Assembly (NCBI RefSeq): GCF_000812945.1
Contig: NZ_JSYM01000001.1
Span: 930,001-994,000, forward strand
DNA: 64,000 nucleotides
Direction of reading: 5' to 3'
Origin: Flavobacterium sp. AED
GTDB taxonomy: Bacteria; Bacteroidota; Bacteroidia; Flavobacteriales; Flavobacteriaceae
Position 1 is the stretch's first letter. Each line of letters opens with the position of its first letter. The translations under genes were made by a program, and so were the position numbers. Shown in pieces: positions 56,590 to 64,000 of this stretch. Under the pieces are notes generated by a model. It made no database searches, was not told where the DNA came from, and was given only the letters and a program-made list of their open reading frames with translations.

Positions 56590-59043
56590 ATGATGAATCT
56601 ACGTAACATCTCCATTAAAAATAAGCTGGTACTCATGCAGGTTTTCACCTCCGCATTTGTATTAGTGCTTTGTATTGCAGCTTTTGTTCTAATAGATATA
56701 AAAGGGTTCAAAGACCGGAAAATGGTAAGTTCTATAGCTATTGCGCAAGTGGTAGGTTTTAATAGTGTTTCCGCTCTTGAATTTTTGGATAATGCTGCCG
56801 CAAAGAAAATTCTATCCGAATTAGCTGTACAAAACGACATTTTAAATGCAAGTATACTGGACAAAAAAGGCCATGTTTTCGCATCCTATACGAAACAGGG
56901 CGCCAATCCTAAATTTCGATTTGTTGTGCCTGCAATGGATCAAAAAAGTTTTCTGTTTACCAATAAAAATCTTTTTGTTTACAGCAAAATCAAAAAGGAT
57001 AATAAAACAATAGGATTAGTTTGTATCAACTTTGAACTATCGGAATTGAATAAAATAAAAATGGATGTGTTGCGTCTGGGAATCGTATTATTAATTGTAG
57101 GGATAGGACTTGCTTTTTTAATAGCCATGATTATTAAAAAATACATCTCAAAACCCTTGTTAAACTTGGTAACAGTAATACAACAGATAAAGGATACCGG
57201 TGATTATAAAACCCGCATGGTTGTTGAAGGAAAAGATGAAATCAGCATCCTTTCCTTGGGACTTAATAATATGCTGGAAAACATTGAGAAAAGAGACAAT
57301 GAAGTAGCACAATCCAAAGAACAACTGAATAACCAAAATACACTTTTACAATCAGTTATACAAAACATGGGTGATGGATTAATCGTTGCCGATGAGAATA
57401 GAAAATTCATCCTTTGGAATGCTGCAGGTGAAAGAATAATTGGAATTGGTCCCATGGATATTCCTATAGAAAGATGGGCACAAACCTATGGTTTCTTTAT
57501 GCCCGATACCAAAACCATTTTTAATACTGATGAACTTCCTTTAGTGAAAGCATTAAATGGTGAAGAAGTGGATAATATGGAAATATTCATCCAAAATTAT
57601 AAAAAACCAGAAGGACTTTCTGTAGTTGTAACTGCCAGACCTTTAAAAAACCCAGCTGGTGGAATTACTGGCGGTGTTTTAGTTATTCATGACATCACAG
57701 AACGAAAAACATCAGAAAATGAGATTAAAAAACTAAATGAAGAACTGGAACAAAAAGTAACTGAACGTACCGCCCAATTAGCCGAAGCTATAGAAACCCT
57801 TCGCAAAAGCGAGGAAAAATACCGTGAAATCGTGGAGAATATCAGTGATGTAGTCCATACTTCGGATTACAAAGGGTATTTTACCTATATCAATCCTGCC
57901 TGCAAAAAACTAACGGGTTACACACAAAATGAAATTATCGGGAAACATTTTTCAGAAATCGTTGCTCCGGAGTGGAGAGATCGTGTGGCTGAATTCTATT
58001 TTAACCAATTTAAAAATAAAATAGATGAAACCTTATTCTCATTTCCCATCCTTACCAAATCCAGAGAAGAAAAATGGGTAGAACAAACGGTAATGCAGTT
58101 AAGAGAAGGAAATAGAATAACCGGACATAAATCTATTATGAGAGATATTACGGAACGAAAAGCTGCTGAACAAAAATTAAAAGAAAGTGAAGGTCAATTA
58201 CAAACGATATTCAATGAGGCTCCTGATGCCTTAATTGTGATAAATGATGAGGGAATCATTATCAGATGGAATCCACAAGCCGAAAAAACATTTGGATGGT
58301 CATTAGTCGAGGCTATAGGAAAACCAATGCGAGATTTAATTATTCCCGAAAAGTATCGAGATGAACATACTAAAGGTTTCAAAAATTTCCTTATAACAGG
58401 TGAAGGACCTATTATCAATAAAACAATAGAAATCACAGCTCTTAATAAAAAAAATGAAGAATTTGATATTGAGCTAACAGTATCTCCGGCTACTATTCTA
58501 GGTAAGTATATTTTCATTGCTTTTATCAAAGATATATCGCTTAGAAAAAAAATGGAAAATGAAAAAAAAGAAGCCGACAAATTAGTGCATCTTAATGAAC
58601 TAAAATTGAAATTAATTCTGGAAAATATTGGCGAGGGAATTATTGTAACCGATAACCAAAAAAGAATTGTTTTATCGAATCACATGGCGGAAGAAATTAT
58701 AGGAATAAAACAAGATGCTACAGCCCCAACAACTCTAGATTGGTCCACTAAATATGAATTGTATTATCCTGACGAAAAAACCATTTTTCCTGCCCAGAAT
58801 CTTCCACTGGAAAAAGCACTAAAAGGAGAATCAACGGATGATGTTGAAATAATAATCGAAGATTCTGAAACTAAAGCTAAAAAACGAGTTATCATTAGCG
58901 GCAGACCAATAATCGATGAAAACAACTATGTTATAGCTGCAGTTGCTAATATAAAAGACATTACCTATTACAAAGAACTTGAGGTCGCTCTAGAAGAAAG
59001 CGAGCAGAAATACCGAAAATTAATTGGTTTTAAAAAGGGATAA
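56590..59043 (+). CDS. CHASE8/HAMP/multi-PAS sensor protein without output domain
   Basis: The 817-residue membrane sensor has TM1 (about 12-38), a periplasmic CHASE8-like domain (about 40-155), TM2 (about 158-182), HAMP (about 180-235), then four PAS domains (about 250-385, 415-530, 540-660, 670-800) with linking coiled coils. It ends at EESEQKYRKLIGFKKG: the last residues are the opening helix of a further PAS unit, cut off by a stop. No histidine-kinase, GGDEF or receiver domain is present, so it is likely truncated. An ACCATATAAGG hairpin begins 29 bases after the stop. Confidence 0.88.
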   Translation: MMNLRNISIKNKLVLMQVFTSAFVLVLCIAAFVLIDIKGFKDRKMVSSIAIAQVVGFNSVSALEFLDNAAAKKILSELAVQNDILNASILDKKGHVFASYTKQGANPKFRFVVPAMDQKSFLFTNKNLFVYSKIKKDNKTIGLVCINFELSELNKIKMDVLRLGIVLLIVGIGLAFLIAMIIKKYISKPLLNLVTVIQQIKDTGDYKTRMVVEGKDEISILSLGLNNMLENIEKRDNEVAQSKEQLNNQNTLLQSVIQNMGDGLIVADENRKFILWNAAGERIIGIGPMDIPIERWAQTYGFFMPDTKTIFNTDELPLVKALNGEEVDNMEIFIQNYKKPEGLSVVVTARPLKNPAGGITGGVLVIHDITERKTSENEIKKLNEELEQKVTERTAQLAEAIETLRKSEEKYREIVENISDVVHTSDYKGYFTYINPACKKLTGYTQNEIIGKHFSEIVAPEWRDRVAEFYFNQFKNKIDETLFSFPILTKSREEKWVEQTVMQLREGNRITGHKSIMRDITERKAAEQKLKESEGQLQTIFNEAPDALIVINDEGIIIRWNPQAEKTFGWSLVEAIGKPMRDLIIPEKYRDEHTKGFKNFLITGEGPIINKTIEITALNKKNEEFDIELTVSPATILGKYIFIAFIKDISLRKKMENEKKEADKLVHLNELKLKLILENIGEGIIVTDNQKRIVLSNHMAEEIIGIKQDATAPTTLDWSTKYELYYPDEKTIFPAQNLPLEKALKGESTDDVEIIIEDSETKAKKRVIISGRPIIDENNYVIAAVANIKDITYYKELEVALEESEQKYRKLIGFKKG

Positions 59044-59071
59044 AAAATAGAATTTACTGAACTCTTTTTTA

Positions 59072-59124
59072 AACTTAAATTCCTTATATGGTTTATATTT
59101 TTCACCATATAAGGAATTTAAGTT
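59072..59124. repeat. ACCATATAAGG hairpin, short form
   Basis: AACTTAAATTCCTTATATGGT pairs perfectly over 21 bp with its complement (59104-59124) around an 11-base loop. Its right arm and the following CATTTAAGA match the left end of the long form at 26939. Confidence 0.9.
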
Positions 59125-59172
59125 CATTTAAGAAATAGTAAAACATCACTATAATTACTGTTGGCACAAGGC

Positions 59173-59580
59173 TTATTTTATATACCCAATTTTGATATAA
59201 TAGTCTTTTTTAGCAACAGTTACTCCTTGTTTTGGATAAGGAAAAACATTGCTGTTTTTTATTTTCCTTTGTTTTTCCGGCAAATATTTAGCCAGCCATT
59301 GGTTGTTATCTTCTTCATTTTTCAAAGAAAAAACGATAGTTTTATCCTCAACTAATTTAGAATCTTTGTAAACGGAAATAACTGCTGAAGCTTCACCAGC
59401 CCATAAGCAAGTAACTCCTTCCGGACAACGGGAATCAGAGATAACTGCATTCAAAACCAATTGATACCCTGTTTTTTTAAGGCATATTTTTTGGGTGATC
59501 TTTACGTATTTTAGGTGTTCTTTTTGTGCGAATGCTGAAACCGTAAAAATTAATAAAAAGGCTAAGAAACTATTTTTCAT
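59173..59580 (-). CDS. Small secreted protein with paired cysteines
   Basis: The 135-residue protein has a signal peptide (MKNSFLAFLLIFTVSAFAQ) and one domain with VISDSRCPEGVTCLWAGEASAVISV. The D-S-R-C-P-x3-x-C-x-W-A-G motif recurs in uncharacterised secreted proteins; the cysteines probably form a disulfide. Function unknown. It lies 40 bases after mntR on the same strand. Confidence 0.8.
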   Translation of the reverse strand: MKNSFLAFLLIFTVSAFAQKEHLKYVKITQKICLKKTGYQLVLNAVISDSRCPEGVTCLWAGEASAVISVYKDSKLVEDKTIVFSLKNEEDNNQWLAKYLPEKQRKIKNSNVFPYPKQGVTVAKKDYYIKIGYIK

Positions 59581-59620
59581 TTGATTTTTCTTTTAATTAT
59601 ACCAAATATAGTCCTTTTGG

Positions 59621-60274
59621 TTACGTAGTTTTTACAAAAAGATTACTCGCAATTTTATTCGAAATGGTTAAATCCTTCTGATCAACTTTTATTTTCAGAG
59701 ACAAATCAAAACTTTCCTTACTGATTATTTCAATTTTAGAACCTAATGCGATTCCTTGCTTGTCCAGATATTTAAGGAATTCAGATGATGTGTCTTTTAC
59801 ACCCACACATATTCCCGTTTGATTTTCATGCAACTCTGAAAGCAGTTGTTTTTCAATTTTAATCATGCGACCATTAGCATCCGGAATGGGGTCTCCATGC
59901 GGATCTTCGGTTGGGTTTCCTAGAAAATCATCAAGTTTGTTGATCAGTTTTTCGGACTTTATATGTTCTAATTGTTCTGCAATATCATGAACCTCATCCC
60001 AGGAAAAGTCTAATTTATCTACTAAGAAAACTTCCCAAAGACGGTGTTTCCTCACAATCATTTTGGCTGTTATTTTTCCGTGTTCTGTTAAAGAAACCCC
60101 TTGGTATTTCTTGTAATTAACCAAATCCTTTTCGGCTAATTTCTTGAGCATATCGGTTACCGATGATGCTTTGGTTTCCATCATTTCAGCAATGGCATTA
60201 GTGCTTATTTCTGAATCGGAAAGAATAGTTAGATGAAATATGGTTTTAAGATAATTTTCTTCTGAAAAAGTCAT
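59621..60274 (-). CDS. mntR: DtxR/MntR family metal-dependent regulator
   Basis: The 217-residue repressor has an N-terminal winged helix (about 1-65; MMETKASSVTDMLKKLAEKDLV), a dimerisation domain with metal ligands (DEVHDIAEQLEHIKSEKL), the DPHGDPIP segment, and a C-terminal FeoA-like SH3 domain (about 145-217). Such proteins bind DNA with Mn2+ or Fe2+. It is downstream of mntH on the same strand, so control of mntH is likely. Confidence 0.93.
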   Translation of the reverse strand: MTFSEENYLKTIFHLTILSDSEISTNAIAEMMETKASSVTDMLKKLAEKDLVNYKKYQGVSLTEHGKITAKMIVRKHRLWEVFLVDKLDFSWDEVHDIAEQLEHIKSEKLINKLDDFLGNPTEDPHGDPIPDANGRMIKIEKQLLSELHENQTGICVGVKDTSSEFLKYLDKQGIALGSKIEIISKESFDLSLKIKVDQKDLTISNKIASNLFVKTT

Positions 60275-60318
60275 TTGATTTGAGATTGAAGATTATTTAT
60301 TTTTGATTTCAGATTTTT

Positions 60319-60399
60319 TAGCCCCGATAGTAGTGGAAATCCTTTATTGTTTTTTCTTTAAAAACAATAAAGATTGCAACGTATAGCGGGAATAGCTCC
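60319..60399. repeat. AGCCCCGAT hairpin element, copy 3
   Basis: The outer blocks match copies 1 and 2 with few changes; central stem CTTTATTGTTTTT/AAAAACAATAAAG with loop TCTTT. It separates mntH and mntR. Confidence 0.85.
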
Positions 60400-60428
60400 T
60401 GATACTGAAACAAATTCAGCTTCAGCAT

Positions 60429-62300
60429 TTAATTTTTTACGACAAGTAATGGGATCGTGATTTTATGTCGCAATTTGTCAACGGTAGTTCCAAAGATTAA
60501 ATCTTTGAATCCAGTATGTCCGTGCGTTCCCATAACCAAGATATCAAAACTTCCCTCATTGATAATGGTAGGAATCACTTTATTTGGTTTTCCAAATCCC
60601 AGTTGTATTTCGACTTTAAATCCTTTTTCTGACAACATTTCTTTGTATTCGTTTAATAGTTTTTCGTCTATTAAAGTTTCATGGTCATCAATATTTTCGC
60701 CATAAACAAGTGCTCCAACGGTTTCCACCACGTGAATTAAGGTGTATTTTGCATCGATTCCGCCTAATTGAAAAGCGTTATTCAATGCTACTTCATCAGC
60801 GCTGGAAAAATCTACTGAAACAGCAATATTCTTTTTGCTATAGATTGCGGTTTTAGAAAATTGCAATTTTAAATTGTGTGGCGAATGGTTTAAAATCCTA
60901 GTTTTTGTTTTGGTAATAAATGGTTTGAATACAATATAAAGTAACAAAATCAAGAAGGCAAATGCTAAAGGAACTACAGTAAACCATAATACAATTGGAT
61001 TATCAGAAGTTTCGAGCCAACCTTTAATTTCATCAAAAACCAATTTGGCATTCAGCGAAACGATAATAGTTGCAACAATCCAAGAAGCAATTTGGGTAAC
61101 CTTACCAATGTGAAATCCTTTCATTTTTGATTTGTCGCTTACAAAATGTATCAACGGAATAATCGCAAAACCCAATTGCAAACTCAAAATTACCTGGCTT
61201 AAAATCAGTAATTTTCCTGTGACGCTTTCGCCAAAAATAGAGATTACAATTACGGCTGGAACAATGGCGATTAATCGGGTGATTATTCTTCGAACCCACG
61301 GTTGAATTCGTAAATTCAAATAGCCTTCCATAATAATTTGTCCGGCTAATGTTCCGGTAACGGTCGAACTTTGTCCTGCTGCAATCAAAGCCACGGCGAA
61401 TAATATTGGCGCCCATTTGCTCCCTAAAAGCGGTGCTAAAAACCGGTGTGCATCTTGAATTTCAGCGACTTCAAACATGCCGTTTTTATAAAATGTGGCT
61501 GCAGCCAATATTAAAATAGCGGCATTTACAAAAAAGGCTAGATTTAATGCAATTGTGGAATCGATGAAATTATATTTTAAAGCCTGCTTAATCCCGGCAG
61601 TGCTCCTGTCGAAATTTCTGGTTTGCACCAATGAGGAATGCAGGTACAAATTATGTGGCATAACCGTTGCCCCAATGATCCCGATAGCGATATAAAGCGC
61701 TGCTTCATTAGGCATTGAAGGAATCAATCCATAAATAACTTTCCCCATTTCCGGCTGGGCAAAAATCATTTCAAAAATAAAGGATAGTCCAATAATAACA
61801 ACCAACACAATAATGAAAGCTTCCATTTTCCGGATGCCTTTATTAATTAAAAACAGCAATAAAAAAGTGTCTAAAACGGTTATTATTACCCCTTCAATAA
61901 GCGGAATATCAAACAATAAATTGATCCCTATAGCCATTCCTAATACTTCGGCAAGATCACAGGCGGCAATAGCAATTTCCGCAAGAAAATATAGAATGTA
62001 ATTGATAAACGGCGAATACGTTTCCCGTGAGGCTTGCGCCAAATCGCGTTGGGTTACAATTCCCAATCGTGCGCTTAAACTTTGCAACAAAAGCGCCATC
62101 ATATTACTCATCAATAAAACCCAAAGCAAGGCATAACCAAACTGGCTTCCGCCGGCAATATCTGTAGCCCAATTTCCTGGATCCATATAACCAACACTGA
62201 TTAAATAGGCAGGCCCAAAAAAGGCTAGTATTTTTCTAAAGACTGATTTTTTATTTTGAGTAGAAACCGATTGGTGTACTTCTTCTAAAGATTTTCCCAT
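60429..62300 (-). CDS. mntH: Nramp divalent metal transporter fused to a UspA domain
   Basis: Residues about 20-430 are an Nramp Mn2+/Fe2+ transporter with the metal-site motifs DPGN (YMDPGNWATDIAGG) and MPH (TVMPHNLYLHS) over eleven membrane segments. Residues about 485-623 are a universal-stress-protein domain with VSVDFSSADEVALNNA and the ATP loop GTHGHTGFKDLIFGTT. The fusion is found in Bacteroidetes; the UspA part may sense nucleotide or stress state. Promoter: TATATTTG (complement of 62319-62326). Confidence 0.95.
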   Translation of the reverse strand: MGKSLEEVHQSVSTQNKKSVFRKILAFFGPAYLISVGYMDPGNWATDIAGGSQFGYALLWVLLMSNMMALLLQSLSARLGIVTQRDLAQASRETYSPFINYILYFLAEIAIAACDLAEVLGMAIGINLLFDIPLIEGVIITVLDTFLLLFLINKGIRKMEAFIIVLVVIIGLSFIFEMIFAQPEMGKVIYGLIPSMPNEAALYIAIGIIGATVMPHNLYLHSSLVQTRNFDRSTAGIKQALKYNFIDSTIALNLAFFVNAAILILAAATFYKNGMFEVAEIQDAHRFLAPLLGSKWAPILFAVALIAAGQSSTVTGTLAGQIIMEGYLNLRIQPWVRRIITRLIAIVPAVIVISIFGESVTGKLLILSQVILSLQLGFAIIPLIHFVSDKSKMKGFHIGKVTQIASWIVATIIVSLNAKLVFDEIKGWLETSDNPIVLWFTVVPLAFAFLILLLYIVFKPFITKTKTRILNHSPHNLKLQFSKTAIYSKKNIAVSVDFSSADEVALNNAFQLGGIDAKYTLIHVVETVGALVYGENIDDHETLIDEKLLNEYKEMLSEKGFKVEIQLGFGKPNKVIPTIINEGSFDILVMGTHGHTGFKDLIFGTTVDKLRHKITIPLLVVKN

Positions 62301-62353
62301 TTTTTTAATTTATAGGAGCAAATATAATAAATTTTTATATATAAAATATATTT

Positions 62354-62381
62354 TTTAGATTTGTCTAAATTTTTATTTAGA
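62354..62381. promoter_or_regulatory. Three-half-site operator, candidate MntR box
   Basis: TTTAGA (62354), TCTAAA (62364) and TTTAGA (62376) alternate in orientation, forming two overlapping inverted repeats. The first overlaps TAGATTTG (62356-62363), a -7 box for the gene at 62386. Confidence 0.6.
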
Positions 62382-62385
62382 AATC

Positions 62386-63141
62386 ATGAAAAAACATAAT
62401 GTATTATTAGTTATAATGTTGTCACTTTCCAACATGCTATTTTCGCAAGATTACCCATCCATTCAAACCGACAGACCAGACCAGACGGAGTGTCCTTTCA
62501 TTACACCCAAGAATTATTTTCAACTGGAAAATGGTTTCATTTATGAAAAAAGCAATACCAATTCAACCGAAATTGTTGTCCCTACAGTTTTAACCCGTTT
62601 TGGAATAAATGACCATTTTGAGTTGCGTTTAATCACGGAATATGTGATTGATAAAAATAATTTTGAAAAAATATCTGGATTTAACCCAATAATGATAGGA
62701 TTCAAAACCCGACTTTTGAAAGAAAAGGGAATAATTCCAGTTACCTCTTTTATTGCTCACATATCAATTCCTAAAGTGGCTTCTAAAAATTTTAAAACCT
62801 CTTTTTATGCTCCTGAATTTAGATTCACAATGCAACACACCATCTCAGATAAACAATCATTAAGTTACAATCTTGGTGCCGAATGGAACGGAGAAACTGC
62901 AGAACCAACATTTGTCTATACATTAACAACAGGTTATTCCATCACTGAAAAAATAGGCGGTTATATTGAACTCTATGGTTTTGTACCGCAAATAGAGAAA
63001 CCAGACCATCGGTTTGATGCTGGATTAACCTACTTATTCAATCCAAACCATCAATTGGATATTTCTGGCGGAATAGGATTGTCTAAATCTTCTCCAAAAT
63101 ATTTTGTAGCATTAGGTTATTCGTTTCGATTTAAAATCTGA
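62386..63141 (+). CDS. Outer-membrane protein of the phenol-degradation MetA-like (transporter) family
   Basis: The 251-residue protein has a signal peptide (MKKHNVLLVIMLSLSNMLFSQ) then SIQTDRPDQTECPFITPKNYFQLENGFIYE, the recurrent start of PF13557-like barrels, and alternating strands to ALGYSFRFKI with a terminal barrel motif. It faces mntH across the three-half-site operator, so metal-dependent control is plausible. Substrate unknown. Confidence 0.85.
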   Translation: MKKHNVLLVIMLSLSNMLFSQDYPSIQTDRPDQTECPFITPKNYFQLENGFIYEKSNTNSTEIVVPTVLTRFGINDHFELRLITEYVIDKNNFEKISGFNPIMIGFKTRLLKEKGIIPVTSFIAHISIPKVASKNFKTSFYAPEFRFTMQHTISDKQSLSYNLGAEWNGETAEPTFVYTLTTGYSITEKIGGYIELYGFVPQIEKPDHRFDAGLTYLFNPNHQLDISGGIGLSKSSPKYFVALGYSFRFKI

Positions 63142-63162
63142 TTTCGTTCCTTTAAAATTGAC

Positions 63163-63170
63163 TATTTTTG
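63163..63170 (+). promoter_or_regulatory. -7 element for crtY
   Basis: TATTTTTG, 22 bases before the ATG at 63193. Confidence 0.45.
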
Positions 63171-63192
63171 ATAAAAATTGCCATCAATCTAA

Positions 63193-64000
63193 ATGAAACA
63201 CTTCGATTACATCTTTACCGGAACTGGATTATCTGCTTTGATGACCGTTTATAAAATGGTGCTTTCGGGAAAATTTAAAGATAAAAGCATTTTGCTTATT
63301 GATGAAAATACTAAAAAAACAAACGACAGAACTTGGTGTTTCTGGGAAGAACAAGAAATAATTTGGGAAGATTCAATTTCTAAGAAATGGGATTCAGCTT
63401 TGTTTGCTAATGAAGACTTTCGTAGGGATTTAGATTTAAAACCGTATCAATACAATATGGTGAAAGGCTTGGATTTTTACAACCAAGTGTTTGATTTGAT
63501 TTCGAAACAAGAAAACATCACTTTCGTCAATCAAAAAGTATTGGAAATTGAAGAATCCGAAAATATAATTCTGATACAAACTGATGCTGAAAGTTTCTCC
63601 TGTTCTAAGCTTTTTAATAGCATTTACAATAAACAAAAAGCTGAAAATCAGTCCAAATATCCTGTATTACAACAGCATTTCATTGGTTGGTTTATAAAAA
63701 GCGAACAACCGGTTTTTAATCCGGAACAAGCCACATTCATGGATTTTTCGGTAGAACAAAGAGGAAATACACGCTTTATGTACGTATTGCCAACTTCCGA
63801 AACCGAAGCTTTACTGGAATACACTTTGTTTTCACACAATCATCTTGAAAAAGCGGAGTATGAAACTGAAATCAAAAAATACATTCAAAATCTGGGCATT
63901 ACTAATTACGAAATCATAGAAAAAGAACAAGGAAGTATTCCTATGACCTGTTATCCTTTTTGGAAATTGAACACCAAAAATGTCATTAATATAGGTACTT
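63193..64000 (+). CDS. crtY: Lycopene beta-cyclase (5' part only)
   Basis: The gene runs off the right edge; 269 codons are present. The protein begins MKHFDYIFTGTGLSALMTVYKM, a dinucleotide-binding start, then DRTWCFWEE, the CrtY-type cyclase motif, QQHFIGWFIKSE and the MDFSVEQRGNTRFMYVLP block, all diagnostic of Bacteroidetes CrtY. It converts lycopene to beta-carotene at the membrane, consistent with a yellow-pigmented flavobacterium. No other carotenoid gene is in the window. Confidence 0.93.
   Translation, partial: MKHFDYIFTGTGLSALMTVYKMVLSGKFKDKSILLIDENTKKTNDRTWCFWEEQEIIWEDSISKKWDSALFANEDFRRDLDLKPYQYNMVKGLDFYNQVFDLISKQENITFVNQKVLEIEESENIILIQTDAESFSCSKLFNSIYNKQKAENQSKYPVLQQHFIGWFIKSEQPVFNPEQATFMDFSVEQRGNTRFMYVLPTSETEALLEYTLFSHNHLEKAEYETEIKKYIQNLGITNYEIIEKEQGSIPMTCYPFWKLNTKNVINIGT

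Overview
The window is chromosomal DNA from a member of the Flavobacteriaceae, most probably Flavobacterium or a close relative. The DNA is AT-rich. Many genes are preceded by a TAnnTTTG element, which is the Bacteroidetes -7 promoter box. Gene content is typical of the group: two TonB-dependent receptors, OmpA-family outer membrane proteins, an OlsF-type ornithine-lipid synthase, an Nramp transporter fused to a UspA domain, and a carotenoid lycopene cyclase. The species cannot be fixed from this sequence alone. No rRNA, tRNA or CRISPR array was seen.

Layout. 1-4.4 kb: 5' part of a glycogen/starch synthase-like gene, divergent from panC-panD, then an esterase-fold protein overlapping radA. 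4.5-9.6 kb: a secreted carboxylesterase, two small hypothetical genes and a GT51 transglycosylase. 9.6-12.7 kb: minus-strand aldo/keto reductase, OmpA lipoprotein and exonuclease III. 12.9-17.7 kb: olsF, a TM2 protein, a dehydrogenase-VOC fusion and nhaA. 17.8-20.9 kb: an accessory stretch of small secreted or lipoprotein genes among direct and inverted repeats. 20.9-29.3 kb: mostly minus-strand core genes (proC, mgtE, rsmA, serS, two TPR/DUF genes), interrupted by an ORF6N gene whose coding sequence contains a palindrome repeated upstream. 29.4-33.1 kb: a possible abortive-infection membrane protein, metG, and a RAYT transposase with its REP palindromes, one of them inside its own coding sequence. 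33.2-45.9 kb: HAD phosphatase, P60-like OmpA porin, CAT-like acetyltransferase, ferritin, ssb, GNAT-nitrilase, M28 peptidase, epimerase, EamA transporter and M13 peptidase. 46.3-46.65 kb: a decayed tyrosine integrase. 46.7-62.3 kb: a metal and envelope-sensing region with two TonB receptors, SCO, feoA-feoB-Cys-rich protein, YfiR, a CHASE8/HAMP/PAS sensor lacking any output domain, a DtxR/MntR regulator and mntH-usp. 62.4 kb to the end: a putative outer-membrane protein and the start of crtY.

How it fits together. Iron and manganese handling is spread over feoAB, ferritin, mntR, mntH and perhaps the receptors. Two different candidate operators are visible: an 18-bp palindrome over the feo promoter, and a TTTAGA/TCTAAA half-site cluster between mntH and the gene beside it.

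The most unusual content is repetitive DNA. At least four families of structured or palindromic repeats occur here, and several show compensatory changes between copies. The best candidates for something undescribed are the three-copy AGCCCCGAT hairpin element, the ORF6N-associated palindromes, and the RAYT gene carrying its own REP in frame.
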